DNA of 64,000 nucleotides from Cyathus striatus (Eukaryota > Basidiomycota > Agaricomycetes > Agaricales > Nidulariaceae). Position 1 is the stretch's first letter. The number at the start of each line of letters is the position of its first letter. The position numbers were made by a program, and so were the translations under genes. Shown piece after piece: positions 45,367 to 57,522 of the stretch. The DNA is taken from NCBI GenBank assembly GCA_025738555.1, contig JAOVFP010000009.1, positions 3,596,001-3,660,000 on the forward strand, in the 5' to 3' direction. Under the pieces are notes generated by a model. The model did not search any database, was not told the DNA's origin, and saw only the letters and a list, made by a program, of their open reading frames with translations.

Positions 45367-47860
45367 ATGGAAACCTACACCATGCCAACTTCCGAAACGC
45401 CGTCAGACGAAGGTGGAAAGTCATCGCAGAATGTGGTCCTAACCCCCCAGGATAGGATTGCGAGATATGATCAGTTGTAGGTGGTTCATTAGTCACCATA
45501 ATATTACATGGAAGTTAATAAATCATGATACACAGCTTCGATCCGTAAGTCCAGATTGCAGACATCGCTGAGTTTTCTTATTATTTTTAATAGGCGTTCA
45601 CGCACAACTGTGTATCGTAAGACTAACAAGCAGAGTGAAGAAAAACGACTTCAGCGGCTAGCGCAAAAAAAGGTAGCAATACTAGCTCGACGCCATTTCG
45701 ACAACAGGGGTCGTTTAACCGAAACAGAAGTGGAGATTCGGAGTCCTATCTTGCTGGATGTGTTGATTGAAATTCACAAAGATAACGACAACCATGAACT
45801 CACGGGAAAACCTGCGAAGGTAATATATGCACGTCTTTAACGCTTATTCGGGTATTAATATTTTCGTCAGTGTGATCTCCAACTTCTATACCACTCTGTT
45901 CAGCATCTCAAGGAACGACGTCAGAAGGAGATATTGTTGCCGACTTCGAATCCGGAGATCATATCTGATATAGATGTGGCATTAACCTACATCCAAGAAG
46001 AATGCGGACAAACGCTTTTGGAAACCCATAGTCTCTTCAGCGCAGACGTACCGTCCGTTACATTTCATCTCCTATGGACATTGTTCCCTTCCGGGGAATC
46101 CGTCTATCATCGTCACGACGGCACCGACCAGGATATGATTCTCAAAGCTCGTTCATTCGAAATCAGAAGGGACTCATCTGGAGAGCCGTACGGTATGCTG
46201 AGGTGCACCATAATTAGTAATGATGGAAGGTCGCTTGGCCAGTCAGTGCTCGACATAAGCATTCCAAAATTTGATGGAACCCAAGCTATAGAGGACCTCT
46301 CCGCTTTCCCTCTTCGATTTCACCGCAATAGTGAAGCAATCTATACGTCATGCGTTGGAAGGGGAAAGAAATTTGTCACCTTGAGCGACCAATCTTATGT
46401 AGAAATCTATGGTCAAGCAATTCGTATGGAGACCACAGTTCGTGGGGAAGCCATCAAAAAATTCTCAGTGTGTTCCAATTTCAAATGTTTATTGGTAATT
46501 TTCAACAAAATTCTTATATCTAGGTAAATGGAAGAGTTATGATTGATCCAATGGCTTTTCGGACCTTCCAGCCAAACTCAGACATTCCCCATTACGTGTA
46601 TAAACCAATCATCAAAAGCGTGATGACGGACTCTGACTATCTTATATGTGATCCGGTAGTTCTTGGATTCGCTTTTGGGGAAAAAACATGGGGTATGTGA
46701 TTCTGAATGCAGATTTGAGTATTGCATAAAGGAGTAAATTTATACAATTAGGCGGCTTCTCTCTGGAACGTGTCCGGAATATCACATGGTCGGACGAGGC
46801 ATTCAACTCTCTGGTAATTGAACCGGATGTCAAGAAAACTATTAGAGCATTAATTAGTCAACATGCCTCAGGGTTAAGTTCCTTCGACGACATCGTTCAA
46901 GGTAAAGGTAAAGGTCTAGTAGGCCTCCTTGCTGGAGGTCCAGGGTGTGGCAAGACTCTAACAGCAGAAGCGGTAGCGGAAGTGAGTGGTTCATTAGATA
47001 TATGCTCAGGCTCTTGTATACTAACTGTGTACTAAGATTTCCACTCGCCCATTATACAATGTATCAGCAGGAGAAATTGGGACAACTCCTGTGGAAGTCG
47101 ATAAAGCATTGCAGAGTATCTTGTCCCTTGCTCAGCGATGGAATGCAGTAGTCTTATTAGACGAAGCGGACGTCTTTATGTCAAAGCGAAGTGTGACAGA
47201 TATTAATCGCAATGCTCTGGTCTCCATATTCTTACGCCAACTCGAATATTATCAAGGTATACTTTTCTTAACCACCAACAGAGCAGAAGAATGTGATACA
47301 GCTTTCGAAAGTTAGTTTTTATCTGTCTGATTTTACTCGTCCTCATTAACATTACTAGGTCGCATTCATTTCACAATTTTTTATCCGAATCTTTCTCCGG
47401 TCTCAAGGAGAGAAGTATGGAAAACATTCATAAATAAGATGGGGACGCCCCACAATATTACGGATGAGAACCTTAGCGAGCTAATGAAATGGTCATTAAA
47501 TGGGCGGCAGGTACGCTATTGTATCATCTCACCAGTTATATCGGAGGGAGCCTGAATAAACGGGTGTTAATAACTTGTTGGCAGATAAAAAATATCGTTA
47601 GCGTTGCGAATACCTGCTGTCTCGCAAATAAGATCCCGGTTATATCATTTGAGGATATTGAAAATGCGGTGAAAGCAACAAGCGATTGGAAGAAGTCAAG
47701 GGAAGTGGGGCTAAGTGGATCTGAGGTTACGATTACTGGGAGTTTGAATTCTGGATCTAGTGTTAAAAGGAAAATAGGTGGACACTTAGGGATTTTTAAT
47801 GTTGGTAAGCGTTCTAGTTTTTGCTATATTGTCATGAGTTTTATGCTATACCCTCTATAG
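45367..47860 (+). CDS. AAA-family ATPase with DUF7025-type N-terminal region
   Basis: Nine exons: 45367-45476, 45536-45544, 45594-45819, 45871-46467, 46524-46692, 46752-46981, 47037-47310, 47359-47510 and 47585-47860, giving about 680 residues with all junctions in frame. The second exon is only 9 nt and restores a peptide F-F-D-P-R-S-R typical of the family. The N-terminal half contains H-L-L-W-T-L-F and N-G-R-V-M-I-D-P, as in the fungal DUF7025-AAA proteins. The ATPase part has Walker A GGPGCGKT (exon 6), Walker B V-V-L-L-D-E-A-D (exon 7), sensor 1 L-T-T-N-R and an arginine finger region F-E-S-R-I-H, all intact. The lid follows with an F-E-D-I motif. The family is widespread in fungi, with BCS1-like and proteasome-like relatives, but its substrate is unknown. 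The last exon end is uncertain because a donor at 47812 could lead to another exon. Confidence 0.85.
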
Positions 47861-47869
47861 TCGCAAGTA

Positions 47870-49570
47870 TATGCATCATTATATGCACTTATCAGCTTAT
47901 TCTCAGCCTCTGGTTCTGCCTGTAGTCTTGTAGTTCAACAGGTGCATAGTTTTCCATATCCTATATCGTCTACCTGTTAGCACTTTCGCATTTGCTCGAT
48001 TATTTATAAAATGTATGAACACTTAACTGCTATCAATGCCTCAGGCCGCCTTTCTCAAGTTTTCGGTACTATTCCCCCTGGCGCGCAACGGAGGAGTGAG
48101 GATGATGTTGGGACTATGGATTAGATGGATTGGAATGTCGAAGTTAGAACCTATTCGCAGAGATCACCCACTTCCTGCACGTACTCAAGTCACCGGCCTA
48201 GGCCTCGCCTGTACACCACAAGGGTTGCAGTGCAGGGTCCCTCTCATACTTACCTCCTGGTGCTTCCCCTGCTTGGATAATATTCCCGAGTTCATACCTA
48301 CACACTCGCTGCCGATTTTTCCTTTTTTTTCTTATGATATATATACTATACATTTACCATACTCTCCAGTAGGTCTCCTGACCTGTCCCCGAGTTGCCGT
48401 GACATATGGCCTGCCACAGCCAACAATAAATTTGGATTAAAAAAAAAACTTAACTGCTACTTAGCCTCTAGCATGACTGTAGAGTATGCGTTCTGCCTGC
48501 ACCGCAAAATGCGGATTTTTCATTCCTTTTCATTGCCGCTGCCTCATTACCTACATGTTGTCGTTCACATGACCTTTATCTCACTAGCTACATAAGTGTC
48601 GTACTTACAGTCTGAGAATCCAGCTTCGCATCCCCCCCAGTTCACCTCTAATGCATGCTCACCAGGATCTGGAGGTTGGACGGATGTGCCGACCACTCGC
48701 ACTATTTCTATTTCTTCGTTGAGTGGATACCACCAAGCGGTATTCATCCTCTTCAGTGACTCAGCGGCTAATTGTTGCTCCCTATTGTTAACCCTATTGA
48801 TTCCAATAGCGCCCATCAAATGGCCGTTCACAACGGTGCTAGTGATCCAGAATAATGGGTGCCTACCGCCTCATACCTCCTTGACAGCGCTTTATACGCA
48901 TACGTAGAACCTGTCATTTACGTTTTTATAAAGTATGAGACTGCTGTCAGTCGGTGTTAAATGCCGTTCGTTTTCTTCGTTCCTACGAGGAAATTCGGTA
49001 TCTTGAACCACAATCCCAATGGAAAGGTTGCCAGTCGGTGGCTATGAACAGCCTTTTTTTGACTTATTAGGAGAAGCCTATATGAAGCCCCGCTGTTTTA
49101 AATTTCGATTTACACGCGGTCGCTACAATGATTTACACATATATACTATTACCAAGGTCTCAAAGTAAACGCCTAAAGGCACCATTTCATTGAGCTCATG
49201 TTTCTAGATCGAGATTACGTATCAAGATTTAGAACAGCTGAGTCTACGAACTCTCCAAACTCCCCTTCCATAGAGCATGCAACCTCTTCCATCTCATCAC
49301 AGCTGATCTAGACGTGTGGGGATATACTATCTATAGACGACAAGCAGGTATGCTGTAAAGTATTATATCTCTCACAGCGCATTGCACGTCAGATGCTATG
49401 TTAAGAAGTTGTAGCGAACCTCGGACACCCTAACATGACGCGTAGGATAGGAGTTACGTTACGTGTCCATACCATTATAGAATTAGTTTCAGACCAGGTA
49501 TAAGATACGCCGGCAAAATCATTGCACAATACCACTTGCAGTTACACACCTCATTTTTTTTTTTATACCG
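47870..49570. other. Spacer between AAA and NACHT genes with one possible minus-strand frame
   Basis: The minus-strand frame at 48565-48831, extendable to about 48880, reads with good composition (for example N-T-A-W-W-Y-P-L-N-E-E-I-E-I-V-R and V-N-W-G-G-C-E-A-G-F-S-D-C) and could be an exon of an unknown protein. I do not recognise it. 48460-48590 resembles 37785-37830 weakly (GTAGAG...GCGTTYTGCCTGCAC). Confidence 0.35.
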
Positions 49571-49572
49571 AT

Positions 49573-52301
49573 ATGGCACCTTTTCAAGCAGCACACAACT
49601 TTCAGATCATCAATTCTACATTTAACGACAACAGCAACAGAGGTATGGTATACGGTACCTTCCCCTGCCAGCGATAAACAAAATCTAAATATTTGACACC
49701 GTGAATAGATAATTTTAACGACATATGCGATCGATTGGCTTCCTTTCTTTCTGACAAAAACGATTCCCGTGCAAAGTATGAAAACCACTTGCGGAATCGT
49801 GAACAACAGACTGGAGATTGGTTGCTTGATGATGAAAACTTTGTAAACTGGAGACTTGACAGTTCAGAATTCCAGATCCTCTGGGTACATGGACAACCAG
49901 GATCCGGAAAATCGGTGCTATGCTCTCATGCGATCGATCACATACGACAAGACCCATCTATTGTTCTGAGCTACTACTTTTGTGGCGCGGAACAAGAATA
50001 CAGGCCAGATGATGTCCTAGGATTTATTGCTTATCAGCTCTTATCGAGGGACATTGTTGACCTCATCCCTTCGAATATTCTTTCCCTTCCTCCGTTGCGT
50101 ACTAAAGAAACCTGGGTACTCAAATCATTAATCGAGGCTATAATAAAAGGGAGCTCCCGAGTCTATTTTTTCATTGATGGGTTGGACGAGGAACTAGAGG
50201 GAAGATCTACTACATCATGGAGAAATGACTTTAAAGAAGTGGTACAGTTCATGGTTCATCTAACAAAGATGTTCCCAGCCACTGTACGCCTTTGGTTTAG
50301 CAGCCAGAACAGGACAGATGTTAGGAGCTTACTCCAGGGCGACGCCCAATTCCAGGAGCTAGATATAACACCGTTTTCCGAAGTTGACATAAAGATATAT
50401 CTCTCCAAAGCTGTTGAGAAAATTCATGGCGCCTCACGAGTAGGTCACAAGAATATACTTCATGAACTACAGAACCGTGCGAAATGTAGTTTTATATGGG
50501 CGAAGCTTATGATGCTCGAGCTAGAGAAGGGATCTACTTCGGTTAGCTCAATGGCATCTCTCCTTGAGAAAGGATTTCCCAAGAGCTTGGATACATATTA
50601 CCAACGTATCTTCAATCATATGGAGGATCAACTTAGACCAATAGCAAGGTGCGCATCGATTCTTTCTGGTTCTTTGTATTGCAAAACGCTCACAAGATAT
50701 CATTATAGACAAGTATATTCGCTTATTGTGTATGCGCGTCGTCCCCTTCGTTTCGCAGAAATTTTCGAAGCAGTTTGGTGCTTGAATAGTCGCTCGAAGG
50801 AGATTCTGGACCCGAATGATCAAACATTCAAATCATCCCTTAATCGCATTTTTGAACCATGCATCGAGAAGATAAGTCAGGGAAAGGATTCCGAAAATGA
50901 CGATAATCACACTTGCCACCTAATCCACTCGACACTACGGACATTTCTTCTTGAAAATCCAAATATACTGTGTGAAGAACTTCAGGGTACTCCTTTTATT
51001 TGTCCTCAAATTTTGGCAGAGGCATGCCTTACATATTTACGCCAAGAAAGGTACTCGGAGTTACTTATGATTCAGGATAATACCTGGGTCGATAGGAACA
51101 GCTGTCCCGTGAAGGATCATCACTTGCTTGTGTATGCAGCCAAGTATTGGGACAAGCACATCAGTGATATCAGTGATGTAAATGCAATGCAAATGTTTTC
51201 GAAGAAGATTGAAGAATTCATGTTGTCACCACAGTTCATAACATGTGTTCAAGTACAGAGCGTCTGGGTAGAGTCTCAATTCGTGATCTTTACCACCAAT
51301 AATAGTGGTTTGCCATATTTTCGTCGGCACCTTCCATCATGGTTCTCTGCAGAAAATGATCTTGGGAAACGCCTTTGGAAGCAATATCGTCAACTTCTTC
51401 ATGACTGGCACTACTTTCTTAGCTGTGGAGATTGTGATTTTTCGAAAAAGTGTGCAATTTCGGAATTTCGTGGTGAAGTAGATCGTGTATGGTTTGGGGC
51501 TCTGGGTAAAGATAACTTTCTGGGGGATTTCTCTGGGAAATATAAGACTTTTACCTTCCAATCGGATGCTGCAGAACCAGATAACATTGCCTACTGTCTG
51601 GAACATTTGGACCAAACAGGAGAGAATTTGTATGTTGTTCAAATCCCGTACGTTCTACTTACCTGAAGTGTGGCTCGATCTTTCTAAAGAATGAGGAACC
51701 TAGATTTCTTGACATCAGTCAAATTAATGTTTCGGACTCAGCGCCAACAATCAATTTTATATATCAACACTGGGAACTTTCGACATCTTCGCCTAAATTA
51801 GCCCAAGTCAGCAACATAAAAATAAGCATTCGCAAGTGTAATCTACAGCTGTATATGCTTCATGGAAAAGGAGCGACTACATTGGTTTCCTTCAGCTCCA
51901 ATGCAGACATTCTGCGAATCGGAAACAAAATTCTCAGGAGAACTTCTTCAGAGGGGAAATTTTCCCCCCTTTTCCGACTGGATGACTTTGATATACCTTA
52001 CATTGAAGATATCTCATACAGATGCTCAGATCATATACTTGTCCTCACCTCTCGTACTCAGATTTCCAGAAGAGAGCTATCTAAACTTAAAAATGATCTA
52101 TGGGAACAACTCGACGAAGTCAAAGAAATCGATGAAAACGATATGTCCGATTCAGGATCTGACGAGTTTCTTGACTGTTCATCAGGAGATGGAGCTGATA
52201 GGGGCCGTCAACTTTTCGAGTTCCCGGTAACTCGAATGGAACTTGACTGGAACTCGACTGGAACTCGACTTCGGAACTTACCTGTAAGTCGAAAAATGTA
52301 A
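49573..52301 (+). CDS. NACHT-domain NTPase (fungal NLR-like), 3' end replaced by a transposable repeat
   Basis: Three exons: 49573-49642, 49709-51647 and 51719-52301, 863 residues. The start ATG at 49573 is chosen because exon 1 encodes F-Q-A-A-H-N-F-Q-I-I-N-S-T-F-N, the short N-terminal motif common to basidiomycete NACHT proteins, and splices in phase to exon 2. The NACHT domain follows: Walker A G-Q-P-G-S-G-K-S, Walker B Y-F-F-I-D-G-L-D-E, and a sensor-like region with W-F-S-S-Q-N-R. The second intron (GTACGT...CAG, 71 nt) shifts the frame exactly into the open C-terminal segment. NACHT proteins act as STAND switches in fungal self/non-self recognition and cell-death signalling; no C-terminal WD40, ankyrin or TPR repeats are seen. 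From 52202 the frame runs into a repeat X copy and stops there after about 33 foreign residues, so the original C-terminus is lost or lies outside the window. Partial activity is possible. Confidence 0.8.
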
Positions 52302-54757
52302 ATTGTATGGTATATGACAGAGATTCCAACACTGCTATGGATTGTTAGATTAATGTTCGCCTCCGCGCTCATTATTTCCCACGCCCCTGAATGTCGATCA
52401 TTAATTTGATCTGATGCCTCTGCCTCCATCAAATTGATCAATGAGTGCCGCACGTTGTTTTCCGCGGCGCGTTTGATCGCATTCATGTGCCTCGTCATCG
52501 TCATAAACAATGAGCACTCATTTTTTTCATTTCTAGTCGAGTTCATGGGCGATTCCTCCCAATTTTTTTGTGAATACGAATGTGTATTAAATACTTCGAC
52601 AGTACAGCTAAATTACCTATGAAATAGTATGAAAAGCTGAAATTATTATTATTCATGTTATATTTTCTGTAAGCACAGTACACCATGTTTATGCAACCAA
52701 GATGTTATATTACATACAAAATAACTAACTTCATATTGTAAAAAATAAATCACACGAAGAATCCAAAAACTGAGAGAAGAGTGCACAAACTACGTGCTCA
52801 CTGTTGAGCATGATGATGGAAGAAGTGCGATGCGATCACCATCAATGCATCAGAAGCGAGTGGAATGATCGAGGGTTTGATGGATGATATGATGGTGCTA
52901 TTTTTACACATCCTTGGCAGCAGTGGTGGGTGTGGGAAACAACGAGCTAAGGAATCATGACAACAATGAGCACAATTATGAAGTATGGGTTTTTAGTAAT
53001 GGAATTTGAGGAACTTAAAGTAGGAACTTAACTGGAACTCAACTGGAACTCGAACGGAACTCGACTCAAATTCGAGTGGAGTTGAGTTGTCATTTACCAC
53101 TCGAAGGTAACTCGATGGTAACTCGACTGACACTTGAATTTAGGAACTCGATGGAACTTAACTTTTACTCGAAAAAAAATAAGCGAGGAACTCAACTCGA
53201 CTCGATGGAACTTAACTTTCACTCGAAAAAATAAGCGAGGAACTTGAAGACACTTAACTTTTATTCATTTTGATTTTTACAATATGTAGTATACAGGTTA
53301 CATTGTTTAATGGTTTAGGTACATGTTCATTGTGGCTGGCAAGCGGCAAAGCACACTACCCCCAGATTTTATTTAGGTTTACCGTAACTCAAGCTCATTT
53401 AGATACATGTTTGATATATTTTGCGGAACTATAACTACTATTCTCAAATTTAATTACTCTAATCACATGCGGAGGGGTGGAATGCGGTAGCAGGAAGGCG
53501 GTAAAGAACGAAAGGCCTGTCGAGGACAATAGGTAACGACATGATTCATCAGCTCTCCGCTGCAGCCTTGATCTTTTTCATACATCTTTTTCTTCAGCTT
53601 TGCGTCCTAGTCAGGAGCCTTATTACCAACAATGTCCCGATGACCAGGTACCCATTGAGCAGGAAAATGAAACAATACGCACGCTAGTCGAACCACGAGT
53701 TTGACATGCGTCACTCGAAGAAGGAGAGGACATATGATGGGGGGGACACATGGATGTGTTTTGAGTAGCAAGAGGTGATGAGGGATCCTACGTCAAGGAG
53801 GACTGAGGGGAATATTGATATTCATGAGTTTAAGTTAAGTTTGTTCCTTCATTTCTTCTAGTTGCTTATTCCAATCATAACAAACACTTCATGTCAATTC
53901 CTATCCTCATCGTGACCTCTTCGTGATCTCTTCATTCTTGATCTCACGCATTCTTTCATATCAGTAACTATAACTATTATCAATTCGTCATTATTTTTTA
54001 TTTTCACAACCATCTTATTCCTTTCAGTGCCAACCAACGAAGAAATGGATGTATGTATTCTATCTTTCTCTATTCTGTTTTCATATCCTTAGCATGCGTA
54101 ACAGCCGATTCTGGTCTACCGTCCTGTCTGCAATCGCATGACACACCGCGAACGAATGGAAGCCCTGGTCGCTGCCTGACGTGCAGTGTATCGAAATTTG
54201 TGGCAGGAAAATCATCGCAACATACGACACTGGGTCCTGTTGTAAGTCTTTACTCGCTCTTTCATGTTACCTCTAAAGGCTGGTGCTTCAGGGCTCCTTT
54301 CCACGACAGTGATTCGGACAGCGAACCACACTATACCCTCAGAGGATTCAAAATAAATGGAAAGGCTATAGCGACCATGCACATATACTCGCGTACCGAA
54401 GAGCATTATTTCGATAACGGTGGGGCGAAATGGGGCAGTTCGGGAAAGCTTTGAATGGACTTCAGCAAGGATTGTTATCAGCTTTGAATATAATATGTAG
54501 TATAATATAGTTTGTGGAACATCGTACATATATCTTGTTGTATATCTTGGTAATACGGATATGGGAGGGAATGGAATTGCATATTATCTTTTATTGTGTA
54601 TATATCTTACTATATATCTTGGTAATACGGATACGAAAGAGAATGGAATTGTATAGTAAATGTATTTGCACAGTTGCGTGCTATGAATCAAGTCTCGTCT
54701 GGTGTTTTTGTGGGGAAGCAAAACCCACTAGTCTCCTCTATTGATCTCTAGTGTGAG
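52202..54757. mobile_element. Unclassified repeat X, copy 2 (less decayed)
   Basis: Full match to 11596-14806 without the solo LTR. It keeps many CG dinucleotides that are TG or CA in copy 1; for instance the minus-strand frame near 52250-52540 has Arg, Ala and Thr where copy 1 has His/Gln, Val/Met and Met. The plus-strand frame at 54053-54454 corresponds to 14102-14536. Inserted in the 3' part of the NACHT gene. Confidence 0.75.
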
Positions 54758-54839
54758 ACATAAGTGTCAGCCAATTTATTCACCAATTAGCCTGAAAATA
54801 TGAGTGCCGCAATCATAAAATCCAGGCAAAATTGAGTGC

Positions 54840-56390
54840 CATTTTTATAAGGTGTATTGGGTGAATACTAAGTAGTGTGATTGGTGAATGTTAGGCAGTG
54901 ATCATTGGCACTCATTTGTTTATTGTTAGTGATTAATAGGGTATAATATTAGTATATTATTGGGGCACTCAAATGTGATCATTTGGAGATTCATAGGCAG
55001 TGATCATTGACACTCATTTGTTCAGAGTCAGTGATTAATAGGGTATAATATTAGTATATTGTGGGGGCACTCAAATGTGATCATTTGGAGATTAATAGGC
55101 AGTGATCATTGGTACTCATTTGTTCATAGTTAGTGATTAACAGGGTATAATATTGGTATATTGTGGTGGCACTCAAATGTGATCATTTGGAGATTAATAG
55201 GTAGTGATCATTGGCACTCATTTGTTCATAGTTAGTGATTAACAGGGTATAATATTGGTATATTGTGGGGGCACTCAAATGTGATCATTTGGAGATTAAT
55301 AAGCAGTGATCATTGGCACTCATTTGTTTATAGTTAGTGATTAATAGGGTATAATATTGGTATATTGTGGTGGCACTCAAATGTGATCATTTGGAGATTA
55401 ATAGGTAGTGATCATTGGCACTCATTTGTTTATAGTTAGTGATTACTAGGGTATAATATTGGTATATTGTGGTGGCACTCAAATGTGATCATTGGAGATT
55501 AATAGGTAGTGATCATTGGCACTCAAATGTGATCATTGGAGATTAATAGGTAGTGATCATTGGCACTCATTTGTTCATAGTTAGTGATTACTTGCATATA
55601 ATATTAGTATATTATTGGGGCACTCAAATGTGATCATTTAGAGATTAATAGGCAGTGATCATTGGCACTTATATGTTTATTGTTAGTGATTACTAGGGTA
55701 TGATATTAGTGTAATATGGAGGCACTCAAATGTGATCATTTGGAGAATAATAGGCAGTGATTACTACAGTATAATATTAGTATAGTATGGGTACACTCAA
55801 ATGTGATCATTTGGAAATTAATAAGCAGTGATTATTAACACTCATTTGTTTATAGTTAGTGATTACTAGGGTATAATATTGGTATATTGTGGTGGCACTC
55901 AAATGTGATCATTTGGAGATTAATAGGTAGTGATCATTGGCACTCATTTGTTCATAGTTAGTGATTACTTGCATATAATATTAGTATATTATTGGGGCAC
56001 TCAAATGTGATCATTTAGAGATTAATAGGCAGTGATCATTGGCACTTATATGTTTATTGTTAGTGATTACTAGGGTATGATATTAGTGTAATATGGAGGC
56101 ACTCAAATGTGATCATTTGGAGAATAATTGGCAGTGATTACTACAGTATAATATTAGTATAGTATGGGTACACTCAAATGTGATCATTTGGAAATTAATA
56201 GGCAATGATTATTGACACTCATTTGTTTATAGTTAGTGATTACTAGGGTATAATATTGGTATAATATGGGAGCACTCCAATGTAATTATATGGAGATTAA
56301 TAGGCAGTGATCACTGGCACTCATTTGATGGTTAGTGATTACTAGGCTGTAATTTTGTATAATATGGGGAGACTGATAAGTGATAATGTA
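54840..56390. repeat. Minisatellite with a period of about 102 bp and a 376-bp higher-order duplication
   Basis: Some 15 units built on CACTCAAATGTGATCATTTG, GGCAGTGATCATTGGCACTC and GTGATTACTAGGGTATAATA. Unit starts near 54966, 55068, 55170, 55272 and so on. Variant units recur in the same order at 55592 and 55968, 376 bp apart, so a multi-unit block was duplicated as a whole. CG is absent. It directly follows repeat X copy 2. Confidence 0.9.
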
Positions 56391-56469
56391 CAGAGTATTA
56401 GGGTGTGTGTCTGATATTAGTATAATATGTAGTGATCATTTTTCTTGATTTATTTTTACTGATTACTAA

Positions 56470-57040
56470 GCTATTTAATATCAATTTACTCACTCTCATT
56501 AATTATTCCATCTGTCTCAACTAACCCCTGCTCACAAAGCTATCATTCATTCTCACTTTATCAATTTATTTCACCTGTCTCAACTAACTCTTGCTAACAA
56601 AGCTATCCCATATCAATTTAGTCACTCCCAGTTAATCAAAGTAGTCCACCTGTCTCAACCAACCCCTGCCCACAAAGCTTTCTTATATCAATTTAGTCAA
56701 TCCCAGTTAATCAAAGTAGTTCACCTGTCTCAAATAACCCCTACTCACAAAGCTATCTTATATCTGTTAACTCACTCCCAGTTAATTATTTCACCTGTCT
56801 CAACTAACCCCTGCTCACAAAGCTGTCTTATATCAATTTAGTCACTCTCAGTTCATTATTTTATACTGTCTCTAGCACCTCATGCTCACAAGCTTTCATT
56901 TATGAATTCAATCAATCTCAGTTAATTTTTTAATTCTGTCTCTACTATCCCCTGCTCACATATCTATTTTATATCAATTACATCATCTCATTCCATTATT
57001 TTATTCTGTCTTAAGTTACCCTTGCTCAAAATGCTATTGT
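56470..57040. repeat. Second minisatellite, period about 68-78 bp, eight units
   Basis: The phrase CCTGTCTCAACTAACCCCTG followed by CTCACAAAGCT recurs near 56508, 56576, 56650, 56727, 56798, 56865, 56937 and 57007, with divergence rising to the right. It is unrelated in sequence to the first array. Confidence 0.8.
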
Positions 57041-57059
57041 ACATATATTAAATCATTTA

Positions 57060-57520
57060 CATTCAACAATGCATGAGCGATGTACAAGTATTAGCTGAGA
57101 TACATTGAACTCGTAACATGACATGTATTATTTGGCTGTGGCCTCTCGTTATTTGGCATTGGCCCCGGCTTGTTTGGTGGCTTGTTTGTTATGGCCTTCA
57201 TATTGTTTGGCCTTGGTTTGGCCAGGTCGTGGCACATCCAAGGGGTACAACATACCAGCTCCTGCTGTCATTTCAAATCACCGCACTGCCTTGGGTGAAT
57301 AAAGCTGAATAACAAAAGATTTGTATTACAATCAATGTACATGCTGTCTAGCATTGAATTCGTATTACTTATAGTTTTTAAAGCAGATTAAGAGTTTTGT
57401 TATATACAAGTATGAGCATACATAATACACAGTGTTTTTAATGCAAATGTTGTCGAGAGGCAAGTGATATCCATACCATATATGGCACATAGTATCTATT
57501 TTGCCGTTCCCACTTACCTA
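57060..57520. other. Stretch with TTTGG-rich short repetition, no gene
   Basis: 57130-57240 repeats TTTGGC/GGCCTT words and gives a Trp- and Leu-rich open frame, not a credible protein. Confidence 0.4.
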
Positions 57521-57522
57521 CA

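Noticed and set aside
49735..51666. NACHT gene as one single-exon frame starting at 49735
   Set aside because: The codon at 49735 is TTG; upstream splicing gives an ATG and the conserved N-terminal motif, and a donor before 51666 joins the C-terminal segment.
54840..56390. CRISPR-like regular repeats
   Set aside because: Units are contiguous 102-bp tandem copies without unique spacers, and the organism is eukaryotic.
57118..57312. Trp/Leu-rich 64-codon frame
   Set aside because: Produced by repeated TTTGGC/GGCCTT words.
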